The notes under the pieces: model-generated
The model's database searches: none
Told to the model about the DNA's origin: nothing
Seen by the model: only the letters and a program-made list of their open reading frames with translations
In this document: positions 24,791-36,066 of the stretch, piece after piece
How the letters are laid out: each line of letters starts with the position of its first letter
Numbering within the stretch: the first letter of the stretch is position 1
From: Bryoerythrophyllum caledonicum
Lineage: Eukaryota > Streptophyta > Bryopsida > Pottiales > Pottiaceae
Length of the DNA: 64,000 nt
Direction: 5' to 3'
NCBI GenBank assembly: GCA_963971425.1
Contig: OZ020523.1
Location: 21,433,105 to 21,497,104, forward strand
Translations under genes and position numbers: made by a program

Positions 24791-26710
24791 CCCCTAAATT
24801 ATCAAGCCAATTTCCAACCAAAAACACTTCAACACTACTCGTTTTTAGTGCAATGAGTGAGGAAGAAAAACAGAACTCTTATCTCTAGTTTGAACCATAG
24901 GATCTCAATGAAGACATATAAAGTAACATACTCACAAAATTTCATAAACTTTGACCGTACGATTGAAAGATTATAGTGTTTGAAATATAGAAAAGCGTTC
25001 ATTTTCTTCCTTGCGTTTAGTGGATGAGTAGACTTTAACTTCACTTGGTGTCCAATTTATGCGCTACACAAGGTCTAAATTCATTACCACCATGTTAAGC
25101 ATGATATTAGTTCCTTGTTCACATATTTTTAGAGGTATTGAAAGGGTGTAGCATATTCAAAAAAATTGTGCAAGGAGTGGAGGTTCAAAAATTGCCAACT
25201 CATGTTTCATTTTTTTGTGAAGTTAACCCCTAAAGGCCCAAGGCATTTTCACACAAGAGACACTTCAAAACTACTCGTTCTAGTGCAATGAGTAAGAAGG
25301 GAGTTGAAAACTTTTATTTCAACATCTCACCGTAGGATCTCAGTGAGTATTGGTTTAGTAATGTCCTCACAGAATTTCATGTTGGAATTTCCCTGTGCAT
25401 GATCCACTTTGTTCTCTCAAACGTCACTTCTCCACTGTTACAAACAATTTTCCTTTTCATTTATCGGCCCTAAAACGACTTGCGTCCAGTAGGCATTTGC
25501 ATATCCAAAACATATTCAAAACAACTGTGCAACGTACAGTAAGAAGGGGTCCAAAATCACACAAACTACATTTATGATTCTTTTAATCTCAATTCCATGT
25601 AATTCTTCATTCCAACTACAGTACACCAATAATGTTCATTAGTGTTCGCAACACTATTTACGAACGTAAACGCTAAATGTCAATTACCCTACAAATGTAA
25701 CTACATTATATGTCAATTTAAACACTAATTGCCAATTTCTGTAACTTTTGCCCTTGATACATTTTAACATATTGACATTTAGTGTTGGTTATGTAACAAT
25801 TCATTGCAAGTCACCTAAATCATGCCACATGCCAAATGATGATTTCGGGGGCAATTTTCGTCCAATTTGAGATTTTTCTGTGCCTATTCGAACTGATTTG
25901 AATAGACGCTTCCAATGGCACCTTACCCATCTTCAAATTCGTCTTAAATAAAAAGTTATAGCGAATATTTTTGGGCAGATTTCTTGAGTTTTGGTTGAAA
26001 GTTTGAGGAGGCATATCTTTATCAGTTTCGCACCAAATTCTATCGAGTGAGGTGACCAGCTTATGTGTTTTTTCAAGGAGATTCCATCGGTATATGGTAC
26101 ATCTTCAAATTCGTTGTGATGCAAAAGTTATGAGCAATTTTGTTAGGCAGATTTTTTTGACATTGAACACTAAATGTAAACAAATTGACATTTAGTGAAG
26201 GTCAGGTCATAGGGGTAGTTACACTATTGGTGCCATAACACTAATGAACATTATTGGTGTAGTGAGCATAAAAAATAAATATGCAAGTCAAAAATCAGAA
26301 ATAAAGTAAAGTAGAAAATCTCAGAAATTTGTGTTTATTTATGTAAAAGAACGACAAGTTCTTTTTGCAAGATGTCCAGCACCTTTGACTCTTCATGGTG
26401 TGAAAGTTTGCACCCAATAAAGTTTTTCTTGTAGAATCTCAAAGGAAGTTTTGCCGGTTAGTTGTACTCAAATTCTCAAAAAAGAAAAATTTATGTAACT
26501 TAGAAAACTGCCCACTCTCTCCGCTCTGCCATAAAAACCATTCAAAGCAATGATTTTTTCATAAAAGATTGGATGAAAGAATTAAGTTATACTCCCACAA
26601 AGCTTTTAGAAGTGCCCATCTTTGTTACAAAACCTCAAAGAGAATTGTTGAAAATTGACACCACATAGATCTAAAAGAGCCAATTTTGGGACGTTTGGTC
26701 CTTTAGGAGC
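24791..26710 (+). mobile_element. Nested TTAA-type elements
   Basis: One copy starts after TTAA at 24787-24790 with CCCCTAAATT and follows family order. At 25223-25226 a second TTAA begins another copy (CCCCTAAAGG...), exactly where the family consensus has its own internal TTAA. The right end at about 26700-26710 (GGTCCTTTAGG, then a degenerate TTAA) matches the second copy's left end when reverse-complemented. The right part of the first copy is not found. The second copy is itself split by the MITE at 25624-26259. These insertions separate VWA-Cache copy 4 from the intact MIOX gene. Confidence 0.6.
25624..26259. mobile_element. MITE with CACCAATAATG ends and TA target site
   Basis: Perfect 23-bp terminal inverted repeats starting CACCAATAATGTTCATTAG, flanked by TA at 25622-25623 and 26260-26261. 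Subterminal sequence is full of CACTAAATG and its complement, as in the MITEs at 48979, 49863, 51536 and 52484. No coding capacity. Length 636 bp. TA duplication suggests mobilisation by a Tc1/mariner-type transposase. Confidence 0.8.
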
Positions 26711-26817
26711 TAAATTAATGAGTTCTATTGTGCATAAATGATTTACTTAGTCGGAGCTCAATGTCTGAAGCAAGTTGCGGAGGCTTTTGGGGGGCGGTGT
26801 TAGCTTCAACCACCAGC

Positions 26818-28797
26818 TCACCATCGGAGCACCTTTGGAAAATACTGCCAGCATACACATAATATCTCTGTGAGATTGTTTTTGGAAAGGAAAATGAAGA
26901 CTCAAGATTATGGGCTAGACATACCTTTCGAATGAGTGACTGATAGTAAGGCTTCACTGCTTCAACGTCAACTTGGACCTTACTCTTGGAGTACAAATCA
27001 TACTTGCTGCAATCAGAGAAACATGGCCACTTGAGTACGGCTCCATCTTATGTCAAGTATGTCGCTACTAACAAACCCTGGGTCCCTTCACAACAAACTG
27101 CAAGTCATTTTGATGGCATGTCTTAAAATTATGATATCGAGAATTTACTTGAATCTTTCAAGCCACCGAAAACTTTCACAGTCGGAGTCGTTCATGAGGT
27201 GCTTGTAAGCGCCCGCTTGGTGCATCGCTGCAGCAACACGACACATGATTTTAGGTTCGGAACTTCAATCAGATAGACTGTAAATTGTGGTCACTACACG
27301 AGTTGAACGCAGCCTCTCTCACCGTAGAAGGAGTGGTAACGGATGACGAAGAGCGCTGCCAGTGGAAGAGTGGTGTTGTTGCTCTTCATCACCTGGTACA
27401 TGTATTCGTCATGGCCCCACGACATGACCACTTGGTCGAGGCCGCAATTCTCCTGGTAGATGCCCAACTTAGTGGAAAACGTGGCATTCTGCGAGTCCGG
27501 ATTCTCCTTGAAAAACTGCACCCCACACCTGGATCGTTACTCACATTGAAGCAATGGTCACTCGAGCCAACATAGTTCAATTTCTGGTATACATTGTATT
27601 GAACGGGGAGAGTCAGTTACCTCATTGTGCACAATGGCAGGGTCGAAAGCGCAGCCTACTGGGAAGGTGTCGCCTGCACCATGGTCCATTTCCTCGCATT
27701 AGAATGCAGACGTTGCTTTGAAGGGCGACCATGATGGAAATAACTCAGGGCAATCGACAAAATGGAAAAACAGAGAATTTGGTGCAAAGTTGGTCGAGAT
27801 CCGCACCAACAACTGCGTACTGAGGCTCCGCGCCAAAGAGAGGGTGCAACAGCACCTTGCCCAAATCTGCCATCAGCATCGCCACAACTCAGTTCAGAAC
27901 TCCGACCAAATCCAACAAATCGTTGCCAACAAAGTCCAGGTAGTGGCTAGGTACCATGGATGAGGCCGACGAGGTGGAACCAGTCGTCGTGCGGGTGGTC
28001 CAAGCGGATGGCCTCCGCCGTCTGCAACAAGTGCTGTATCTGCGGCTCCTCCAGGTCCGGATCGCTGTCGTCCACACACTCGTTCAGCAGCTCGCAGCAC
28101 TCCCAGATGCTCATCACCGCCTTGTCCAGCCGCAAATGCTTCTCCCGCATCGCCTCACCCTGTCATTCACGCGCCATCGACAATTACCACGAGGCACAGT
28201 ATCTCTCTCTGGCAGCTATATTCGTTCTATGGGCGGTCATTCTCACATTGCCAATTGTGCTACCAATACATAACCTTTTCTCAGATCATGCACGATAAAA
28301 TCCAACATGCCCTCTTGAATAAAAACGAAATCAGAAAACCTAAATTGTTTGAACTACACTTTCAATCTGCATGCATATAAATATGTCGTAAGAGCCAACG
28401 GTACCGAAAACCGCCAATGTAGCAGCACTTACGAAAGAAAAGGTTTGGTGGACATGATTGGCACGGTACAGATCCTCCACGCCTGCTTGCCGCTCCCCGT
28501 CCGCTGCATCATAAGCCCTGCAAAACAAGCACTTTAAGTGAACTAATGCATGGAACAGTAATTGATTACCTTACAGTACACATTGCACATATATTGCTGA
28601 TGATATATAAGCCCGAAAAGCACGATGACTGTGGACCTGAAGGCTTGGCCGAAGGCATTGAGAGTGGGCATCTGGAAGCGGCCCACGGACTCCTGGAGCT
28701 CCGGGCCGAGCAGCTGGTGCCATTGCTCCAGCTGCTTGCCCTCTTTCACTCCATCCTCTGCGGTCAGGGCGGTTGCTTCCACTGCTAGACGCCCCAT
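26818..28797 (-). CDS. MIOX: Myo-inositol oxygenase, complete
   Basis: Nine exons: 28637-28797, 28433-28517, 27955-28159, 27807-27866, 27621-27673, 27323-27515, 27149-27227, 26925-27006 and 26818-26844 (945 nt, 314 residues). All junctions are GT-AG and phase-consistent. The enzyme oxidises myo-inositol with O2 to D-glucuronate in the cytosol, feeding UDP-glucuronate for cell-wall sugars. Motifs in order: [132 protein letters not shown] and a YFPKVLRW end. By family alignment the di-iron ligands are H125, H150, D151, H223, H249 and D282, all present. MGRLAV was chosen as the start because a TATA-like box lies about 80 bp upstream; an in-frame ATG further upstream adds an atypical proline-rich stretch. 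Confidence 0.95.
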
Positions 28798-28871
28798 ATT
28801 GGCAGAGAATGAAGGAGGAGGCGGCGGAGGAATCAAAGTGAAGGAGGTCCAGCAAAGGCAGTCCAGCAGTC

Positions 28872-28880
28872 CTTTTATAT
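28872..28880 (-). promoter_or_regulatory. Probable TATA box of MIOX
   Basis: On the minus strand the sequence reads ATATAAAAGG, 75-85 bp before the chosen MIOX start codon at 28797. This gives a predicted transcription start near 28845 and a 5' leader of about 50 nt. It supports the shorter start codon over the upstream in-frame ATG at 28972-28974, which would lie upstream of the transcription start. Confidence 0.55.
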
Positions 28881-29481
28881 TCTCACAAGCAAAGCCTAGC
28901 GTCACGGCCCAAGTCCAGGCTGCTCCTGATTCGATCACCGCACATGCCAATTCTAGTCCCACACTTCTTACCACGACAGAAAACTCCCCACTCCGCCCCC
29001 ACTGCTTGCCCCCACTCTACATCTGGCTCATAGGGGCGCGTCATTGCGTAACTTCTCTCTCCTGTTTTCCAACCCCAAGCAAGGAAGGCCTTTGTTTATG
29101 CACACGATGAGAAATCAGAATGTCCTTGCTTGGGAATCACACACATCCACCATGTGAACTGCCGCCATCTCCATCTCCCTGTTAATGCAAGTAGACGAGT
29201 CATTTGGTCAGAACAGGGAGTTTGACTGCTAGTTGCAAATACAGGGTTATTTTTCCTATTTTATGACCACTTCTGATGTGTGTGATGGTAAAAACAATGT
29301 AGTCTTTACTGCAGTAGTGGTCCCACATCTTGGCCATTCAAGTACTTAGGATGAAAAGTAGAAATGAAAGTATAAAATTGTCTTTCCATGTGGAATTGTC
29401 TGAGTGATTTGCATACACACATTCCTGTAGCGATAATAAAACTGTAAAAAACAGCCAAACTCTCAACTTAGTCAGTGTATG
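28881..29481. other. MIOX upstream region, no gene recognised
   Basis: Probable MIOX promoter and intergenic sequence. GC content falls steadily away from the gene. The open frame at 28625-29110 on the plus strand is a shadow of MIOX exon 1 and its promoter. No further feature is supported. Confidence 0.4.
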
Positions 29482-29661
29482 GATACCTCAACTTTTTTTT
29501 TTTTTTTTTTTTGACACAAGCAAAGGGAACCTTTACTGCGAAGGGAGAAGGGGGAAAGAACAGAACAACAGGCAGACCCCGCCAGGGAACAGAACAACAG
29601 GCAGACCCCGCCAGGGAACAGAACAACAGGCAGACCCCGCCAGGGCGATACCTCAACTTTT
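29482..29661 (-). mobile_element. Short poly(A) retroposon with 15-bp target-site duplication
   Basis: GATACCTCAACTTTT occurs exactly at 29482-29496 and 29647-29661. Between them lies a run of T (about 29493-29512) followed by about 130 bp. On the minus strand this is an insertion ending in poly(A), flanked by a 15-bp direct duplication: the signature of LINE-driven retroposition. The inserted body has no recognisable gene and consists partly of a 29-bp tandem repeat. Confidence 0.8.
29559..29645. repeat. Three exact 29-bp tandem repeats
   Basis: Units at 29559-29587, 29588-29616 and 29617-29645 each start AACAGAACAACAGGCAGACC and end GCCAGGG, with no mismatch. They form the 5' end (minus-strand sense) of the retroposon. 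The identity suggests very recent amplification or duplication during insertion. Confidence 0.95.
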
Positions 29662-30445
29662 GATGTGTTTTGTCCTGGGAGGCGACCATGCTTTCCATGC
29701 TGTACTTGCAGAAGAAATTTTCCTGCCTGGTATGTTCATTCTAGCAAAGGATGGTGATATGATGTGGAATGGATAAACCCAAATGCTGTTTTGGCACAGA
29801 ATAATTGGAACTCATCATTCAAATGGGAAAGGGTAGGATTTTGGAAGTACTAATGTCAGATCAATTAAGTTTGTGCTTATCAGTGATGTGGGATGTAATC
29901 ATGTAACTTTAGTAGGACCAGCTAAGATTGGCTGGTGGGCTCAGATCATAGGGCTGGGTGACTTGGCAGTCGAATCGGTTGGCCCCAAATTTAGTGCATT
30001 AGTAAACCCCTGCTGTTCATCTTCTCCAAGTCTTTTAGTGGTGGCACCGAATTTCAGAGAGTTGATTGGGGTATATTTGAACATGCATGACCAAGTCTAG
30101 AGAACATTCCATCTTCATGGTTCCTGGTTATCATTTGTTGTTGCTATTAAGCCATGTTTCTAGGCTTCATGTTTCATTCCTTTCAACATTCCCTTTAGGC
30201 CCCAATGCAACCAGGCCTGCTCCAGAGCAATCCATGTGGCCTTCAATCATATTCCCGACCCACCTGATATTTGTTTCCAATGAGTCCGGTTGGTCTCCAT
30301 TGACTGAAGTCCAGATCTGTTTTGGGTGGTGACCAATGCTTTATATCTTTTTCCCTTTGGCACAAAACAAAACAAGATTGCAAAACAGGGAGCCAGAAAC
30401 AAAAACAAGCGTGCCAGAGCCGACAGCACAAAAAAGGGACCACTA
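29662..30445. other. Intergenic region, nothing recognised
   Basis: Roughly 780 bp of sequence without a supported gene, RNA or repeat. The open frames at 29873-30100 and 30087-30332 show no domain or splice-compatible continuation that I can recognise. Confidence 0.4.
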
Positions 30446-30463
30446 CACTAAAATTTATGTTTA

Positions 30464-33400
30464 AGGTAGACGACCTGTTTCCGATCAGGCCCCCAATCAC
30501 GCAGTATAGGGCGACCTATTTCTGTGAAATAACTTGCATTATTTTCGAATTCATTCGTCAACGGTGACGGAAACATGTTTCTAGGATGACAGGATGTTGG
30601 TTTCCTCTTAATATGAAATGGATGGCGCCAACAATGGAATACATCATGTGCATGATCTGGAATGGGCAGCGTCAGAGTTGACGATCTAACTTTGGGCGTG
30701 CAAGATTTGGCGTGAGAGTGGTTGAGCATGACAGCACAAAATTATCAAAATCACTTCCCGAAATTAATGGTAATCTAGACACTTCTGAGCAAAAAATCAA
30801 GATCCAGATCTTGGTAGTAAGTGAATAAAGAGAGCGACAATGGGGCGCCCTGCAGTCAAGCCACATCTTCCACACAACATTGAAGCTTTGACTCTCAACC
30901 ACTTAGCATTGAATGGATTTGTATTCAAAAATTTTAGTGCAGGAGTGCCTTCCAACGCTGCAACATGGCACCTCAGAGTTTCACTAGAAACGAGCAGTCT
31001 GAGGAGAGTGATCACATGCTAGTTATTAATGAGGAGAACGATGAGGACTTTGCTCCCAACCGAGAGATTGGTGACGGTTTAGGAGTGTTGGAAGGAGACA
31101 ATAGCCAGAGTGATGAGGATACTCCCACCGAAGAGCGCTAGTTCGACTACACACCGTTGCAGGCAGTCCATGAATTGGGAGATTCACGGAGGGCTCGAGC
31201 TGCATCATCGCAGGGCTTGGGGGGCAGGCAGAGCGTGGGCTTCCGAGGCAGGGTGCAGCACTCCAAGGCCACGCAGGGCAACAAGCAAGGCTTCGGCGGC
31301 ATACAATAGGGTCGATGTTTCACTCTGAGGGGTGTATCCATTTTCACCAACCCATTGTCTAGCCATGGTCATCGCAGCATGAGAGCCGACGCCCAACATC
31401 AAGCCACATCGACGCAATCCGTCGAAGATATCACCGACATGGCGGATCCTGTGATCACCAACACGCAGCTGAGCAGTGAACAAAGACCTCGACAGCAAGC
31501 ATTGAGGAGAGGAGGTGAAAGTTCAAAAAAAAATCAGCAATGGACAGAGGAGCAAATGGCACGAGCGCTTACAACTTATGATGAAGGTATGAGCATGCGG
31601 CAAGCCTCCCTGTGCCATGGCATTCCGTATTCAACATTCAGGGAGTGGTATTATGGTGAGAGGAAGTCCAGAAAGAGAGGTCCTGCGGGTGTGCTCAGTC
31701 CAGCTGAAGAAGAGCTGATTGTTGCGTACCTGGTCAGTATGTGTGAGAGAGGCCTTGGTTTGACTCCCATTGCCTTAAAAATGAAGGTATTCGAAATAAC
31801 CAAGGACAAGCTCACACTATTCAAGAATGGAATACCGGGGGATGGTTGGTTATGGTGGTTTAAGCACCGGCATCTCGACCTGACACTAAGGGTGTCACAG
31901 GCGCTAGAGGCATCAAGGGCAAATGGATTATGCAAAGAAAATGTGCAGAGTTTTTATGACAATTTAAATCACTTGTGTACCTTACATATGTATCCTCCAC
32001 AACGCGTGTGGAACTGTCATGAGACGGGCGTGCAAGCGGGAAGAAATGGCGGCGGTATTGTCATTGCGCGCAGGGGTTCTCGTCGTGTCCATTCGATTGT
32101 TCCCAATTAGAGAGAATGGCTCTCGGTTCTTGTCTGCATGAACGCAGCTGGGTTAGCGATACCATCATTTTATGTGTTCAAAGGCATGCGTTTTCGACAA
32201 AATTACATAGAACGTTGTGAACCAGGAGCTACTATGTCCATGCAACCAAGAGCTTGGATGACTAGCTATCTCTTCACTGCTTGGATTTCCCACTTTATAG
32301 AAAGTGTGCGACGGATGGATGGCATTTCTATTGATCAGAGACACTTGCTCATACTTGATGGTCACGCAAGTCATATTACTTTGGATGTGGTTCAGCAATC
32401 ACGCAACGCCGGACTTGACCTATTAACTCTACCAAGCCATACATCTCACGCAATGCAGCCATTAGACGTGAGCGTATTTAAGCCATTCAAGACATTCTTC
32501 AAGGAGTATAGAGATTTCTGGACTTCTCGCAACCTCAACCAACCTGCTACAAAACAGACGCTTGCGCATTGGGTATCATTGGCGTTGAGGAGGGCATTAA
32601 CCACCCACAACATCAAAAAAGGCTTTAGTAGCACCGGCATTTTACCCTTTAACAGGGATGCCATGAATATTCATCTGGGGCCGAGTGCAGCCTACGAGCA
32701 ACAAGACGACGAGCAGGACGACCATAGCCACAACCATCAAGACGACGATCAGGACGACGGTGGACACGAGCATCAAGACGACGAGCAGGACGACGGTATA
32801 GACGACCATTAAGACGACGAGCAGGACGACCATGTACAGGACCAGCAAGACGACGACTAGGACGACTGTCGACACGCCCAACCGGACTCCGTCAGGAGAG
32901 GTACAGAGGAGCACTTACCTGGTTCCGGAGGAGTCGATATTGTAGCCGAGCTAGACCAGGCTCCCTCCTCCACTGTATCGCATTTTTTTGTCGATGCTGA
33001 TACCTCTGATCCCACCATCGCCGAGGAGGCAGTAGGGCTTGATCCCACCGTAAGCAACCCTGAGTCCATCACGCGTTTTTTAACGCTTTCTACAATCACA
33101 AGAAGAGCCCCACGACGACGATTCATCGACCCAATCGTGGATTTCACAAAGTCCATCATGCTCACATCAGACATTTATGTGAGCGCAGTTGAACAATTGC
33201 AAGAGAAGAAGGAAGAAGCGGCTAGAACGAAGGACAGAAATCGATTTGAGAGGGAAGAAACGAAACGGAGGAAGATCTTTGAACGCGAAGAAGAACAGCG
33301 GCAGAGGGAAGCCCGCGCAGTTTCGGTGGCGGAAGCTCAGGCAAGGAAAGCGTAGGAGCGCGAAGAGACTGCGCGTGCGGAGGCGCTCGACCGGGAGGAG

Positions 33401-34391
33401 GCCGCGCGGATCAAAGCGGAGCGCGCAGCGCTGCTCGTGCGTGAGCGCGCGTTGAAGGCGGGCAGGGCGCCTTCAAGGAGGGAGTCGCGACGTCCACAGG
33501 TTTCCACGGCAGCGGAGAGGCCCGGCAAACTGACTCTCGCCCTATGCGAGGTGGCGACGGCGACAATGTGAGGAGCCCCAACTTCGACATGCAGGCGCAG
33601 CAAGCAGATTTTTCTTTCTTCAACCAGCACCCCGCAACGTATGCATCTTCCTCCAATAGTCAGTTCCTATTCAATAACCCGTTCCATCAGTTTGGCGCAC
33701 CTCTGCAATCTACGTTGTCGTCTCAACCGTCAGCCATGCTTCCCCACTTGACCGCCATGCCTCAATTCTCCTTCCCATATCCAACTGCAACCATGCATTC
33801 TCAACCATGGCCGCTCCCTCCTCGCAGAGAGCGCTAAGGTAGACGTTGCCGAGCAGCCTAAAGCCGTTGGGCGGGAAGCCAAGAGAAAAGGCGGGCTTGG
33901 TCAGGGTCCACGGTAGTGGAATGGCCATGGGGTTTGATATCGCATTCCAGCAGGGCGAGATTGAGGAGTTGGCTGGCCGGTAATAGGGAATGGTCATGAC
34001 GACCTCCGGCTTTCATGCTCCTGGAAGCAAGTTGCTTGGTTCACAGTAATTTAGGTTTTACTAGCACAGTATCAAATTCACATGGTGTTCAGTTCCAATA
34101 GCAAGAGAGTTTGATTTTTGGTTATCATGTGTTCTTGATATGAAGTAGCACCAATATCGAAATCTAATTTTACAGTTCTTGGAAATAGGTCAGCCTATAT
34201 TGCGAGAACGAGTTGGAGAGAAACTTCACTTTGAAAATTCATAGTAAATTCAATATTGCCCCAACATTTTTTCAAAAATATGTGACCTTCTTTAAATCTA
34301 TTTCCCTACACTGCAATTTTTTTTGCCTATTCATTACTCCACCGGAAGTATGCTGAATTGCTTAAGGTGATCGGAAACAGGTCGTCTACCT
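30464..34391 (+). mobile_element. Pogo/Tigger-like (Tc1/mariner superfamily) DNA transposon, 3.93 kb
   Basis: Perfect 24-bp terminal inverted repeats, left 30464-30487 beginning AGGTAGACGACCTGTTTCC and right 34368-34391 its reverse complement. TA is duplicated at 30462-30463 and 34392-34393. The uninterrupted MITE at 48979 reads ATGTTTAGTGTAG across this point, so the empty site is known and confirms the TA target. Inside is one defective DDE transposase frame (31355-33836). Identical ends with a dead transposase suggest late mobilisation by a related active copy. Confidence 0.95.
31355..33836 (+). pseudogene. Pogo/Tigger-like DDE transposase, inactivated
   Basis: One continuous reading frame interrupted by four nonsense codons: TAG 32108-32110, TAA 32811-32813, TAG near 32860 and TAG 33353-33355. 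The N-terminal half has a Psq/pogo helix-turn-helix (WTEEQMARALTTYDEGMS) and a CENP-B-like region (LGLTPIALKMKVFE). The DDE core has NCHETG, where the family expects NxDETG, so the first catalytic Asp is His (codon 32018-32020). The second (LLILDGHASH) and third (HAMQPLDVSVFKP) Asp are kept. An acidic Asp-Asp-His-Gln repeat follows (32700-32860), then the segment DFTKSIMLTSDIYVSAVEQL, a charged coiled coil, and a Gln/Ser/Pro-rich tail. It would cut and paste DNA at TA sites if intact. Confidence 0.9.
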
Positions 34392-34929
34392 TAGTGTAGT
34401 GGTACAAATAGTGTACTTACCCTAGTACACTATTTCTAAAGAAGTTGACAATTCGTGTTAGCTACCAATGTCATTAATGTAACCTTCACTCGAACCCCAA
34501 TCAATCCCCCAATCATTCCAGCCCATGCTTCTCTTCATTTGCAACTTTCAAATGGTCATAACTCATTCAAAACTTGTCCAAATTGGGAAAATGAGGTGTT
34601 TTTAAGCATCTGCATTTTCTATGAATGCCAAAAAAACACCTCATATGTCCAATTCAGAGTAATATTGAATGAGTTGTGGCCAATTGAAAGCTGCTGATAA
34701 GATACTCTAATAGCCCTCGACTGCTAGACCTTTTTTATACTTCTACTATTGATACACTAAATGTGCACAAGTGAAGAAAATTTTGTTGAAATCTTTACTA
34801 AAATTGACAAATAGTGTAGTAGTTGGCATTTAGTGTAGGGTTTTGTCACTACACTAAATGCCTCGTTCGCAATTGGTGTATAGGTTCGCATTTAGTGTAT
34901 ACTACACTAAACATAAATTTTAGTGTAAT

Positions 34930-36066
34930 GAAACTCTCTAACCCACACCACAAGATCACCACACCGATTGCACAACACCTCGCAGCACCCCTAGTCAAAG
35001 TCGAAACCGGCAGCAACCTTAACCCTGTTGGACTCCGAGTTGGCCGTCAAAGTTTTGCCCCAAGCAATTCTCCCATCGAATGTTAAACTTTGCCAGATGA
35101 CATTCTTGACTTTGTGGGCATTCTACTGGTGTTGATTGAACACTACTTCATTGCGAGCAATCCACAAGGTCGACAAGGTGAAACATCAGAGGAGCAGCCA
35201 TAATTTGCTTGCCTTGGCAAACTTCCTGGCGGGACGAGAGGCAAAAAGAGCTTGCTTCAAGGTGGGTCTCTCCCAGCGCTGGTTCTCCGAACCACTAACG
35301 TGGCTTCAGAACTTTGATCATGTAATCCCATGCTCGGACGTCTTAGGGGCACATTCGAAACCTGTGCACGATGGTCTCTTACGCACCTTGATCACAGGTA
35401 GGGCATCAGTCATCAACATTTTAAAAAGCACGACTCATCCAATGGATAACAACAATGGCTTTGCGCCATAGTTGTCAGATGAAGCCAGTTTTTTTCCCAG
35501 CACGCTTGGAGTCCCATACGTTCTCCCATTTCAATTTAAAGTTAGGCGGCAAGACTTGATTCCACTTTGTGTTCACCACTTTGGGTGGCAACGTAAAGCT
35601 CTCAATACCTCGTGGCCGTACGTATGTTTTTTATCACTTTGTTATCTTGTCAAGCACTTCTTCTATACCAAGAGAACCGCCAAGAGATATCCTTTGAAGA
35701 AGCCTTGAAACGGGCACAAACGTTGTGGCAGGCCGGACATCATGGAAAGAGCTCCCTCCCTACCAACGCCCAAAGACACTTTAAATGTTCCATGAGTCCC
35801 TAAATACAAAGAGGTCCACTCCATAGGGAGGCTTTTGTAGAGTGCACTTGTTCTTGTACTCGTTACCAATGTTCACTTGTTCTTGTCACTCATTGGCCCA
35901 AAGAGAATGTAAGGGTGGGGTATCGAGGGCTAGTGGGGCAAGCACCAGCTACTCCTTTCCGCCGCTCAAAAATAGGCTCTCTAAAACCCTTTTCACTGAC
36001 CTAGCCACCACAACTGTTGAGCATGCTCTCAATTTGTTCCCTCTACCCTTTTTGACTATGATGTAG
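34930..36066 (-). pseudogene. Possible LINE C-terminal remnant
   Basis: On the minus strand around 35060-35200 the translation contains TLWIARNEVVFNQHQ followed by VIWQSLTFDGRIAWGKTL. This resembles the tail downstream of reverse transcriptase in plant LINE polyproteins (the zf-RVT region). Stops and frame changes occur throughout, so it is at best a decayed fragment. The rest of the interval shows no motif I can name. Confidence 0.35.

Larger units (their letters stand above)
30446..34925. mobile_element. CACTAAA-ended MITE (550 bp) split by a pogo-like transposon
   Basis: Ends CACTAAAATTTATG and CATAAATTTTAGTG, flanked by TA at 30444-30445 and 34926-34927. Removing the inserted transposon and its extra TA leaves exactly 550 bp, the same length as the intact relative at 48979-49528, with closely similar sequence throughout. 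Non-coding apart from fortuitous short frames. Confidence 0.9.

Noticed and set aside
28543..28974. Longer MIOX N-terminus from an upstream in-frame ATG
   Set aside because: It includes a proline run and would start upstream of the TATA-like box; the family N-terminus fits MGRLAV.
29559..29645. CRISPR-like direct repeats
   Set aside because: The three units are contiguous with no unique spacers, and the context is eukaryotic; this is a minisatellite within a retroposon.
32642..32914. Minus-strand Val/Leu-rich frame resembling a membrane protein
   Set aside because: It is the complement of the acidic GAC-repeat tract of the transposase.
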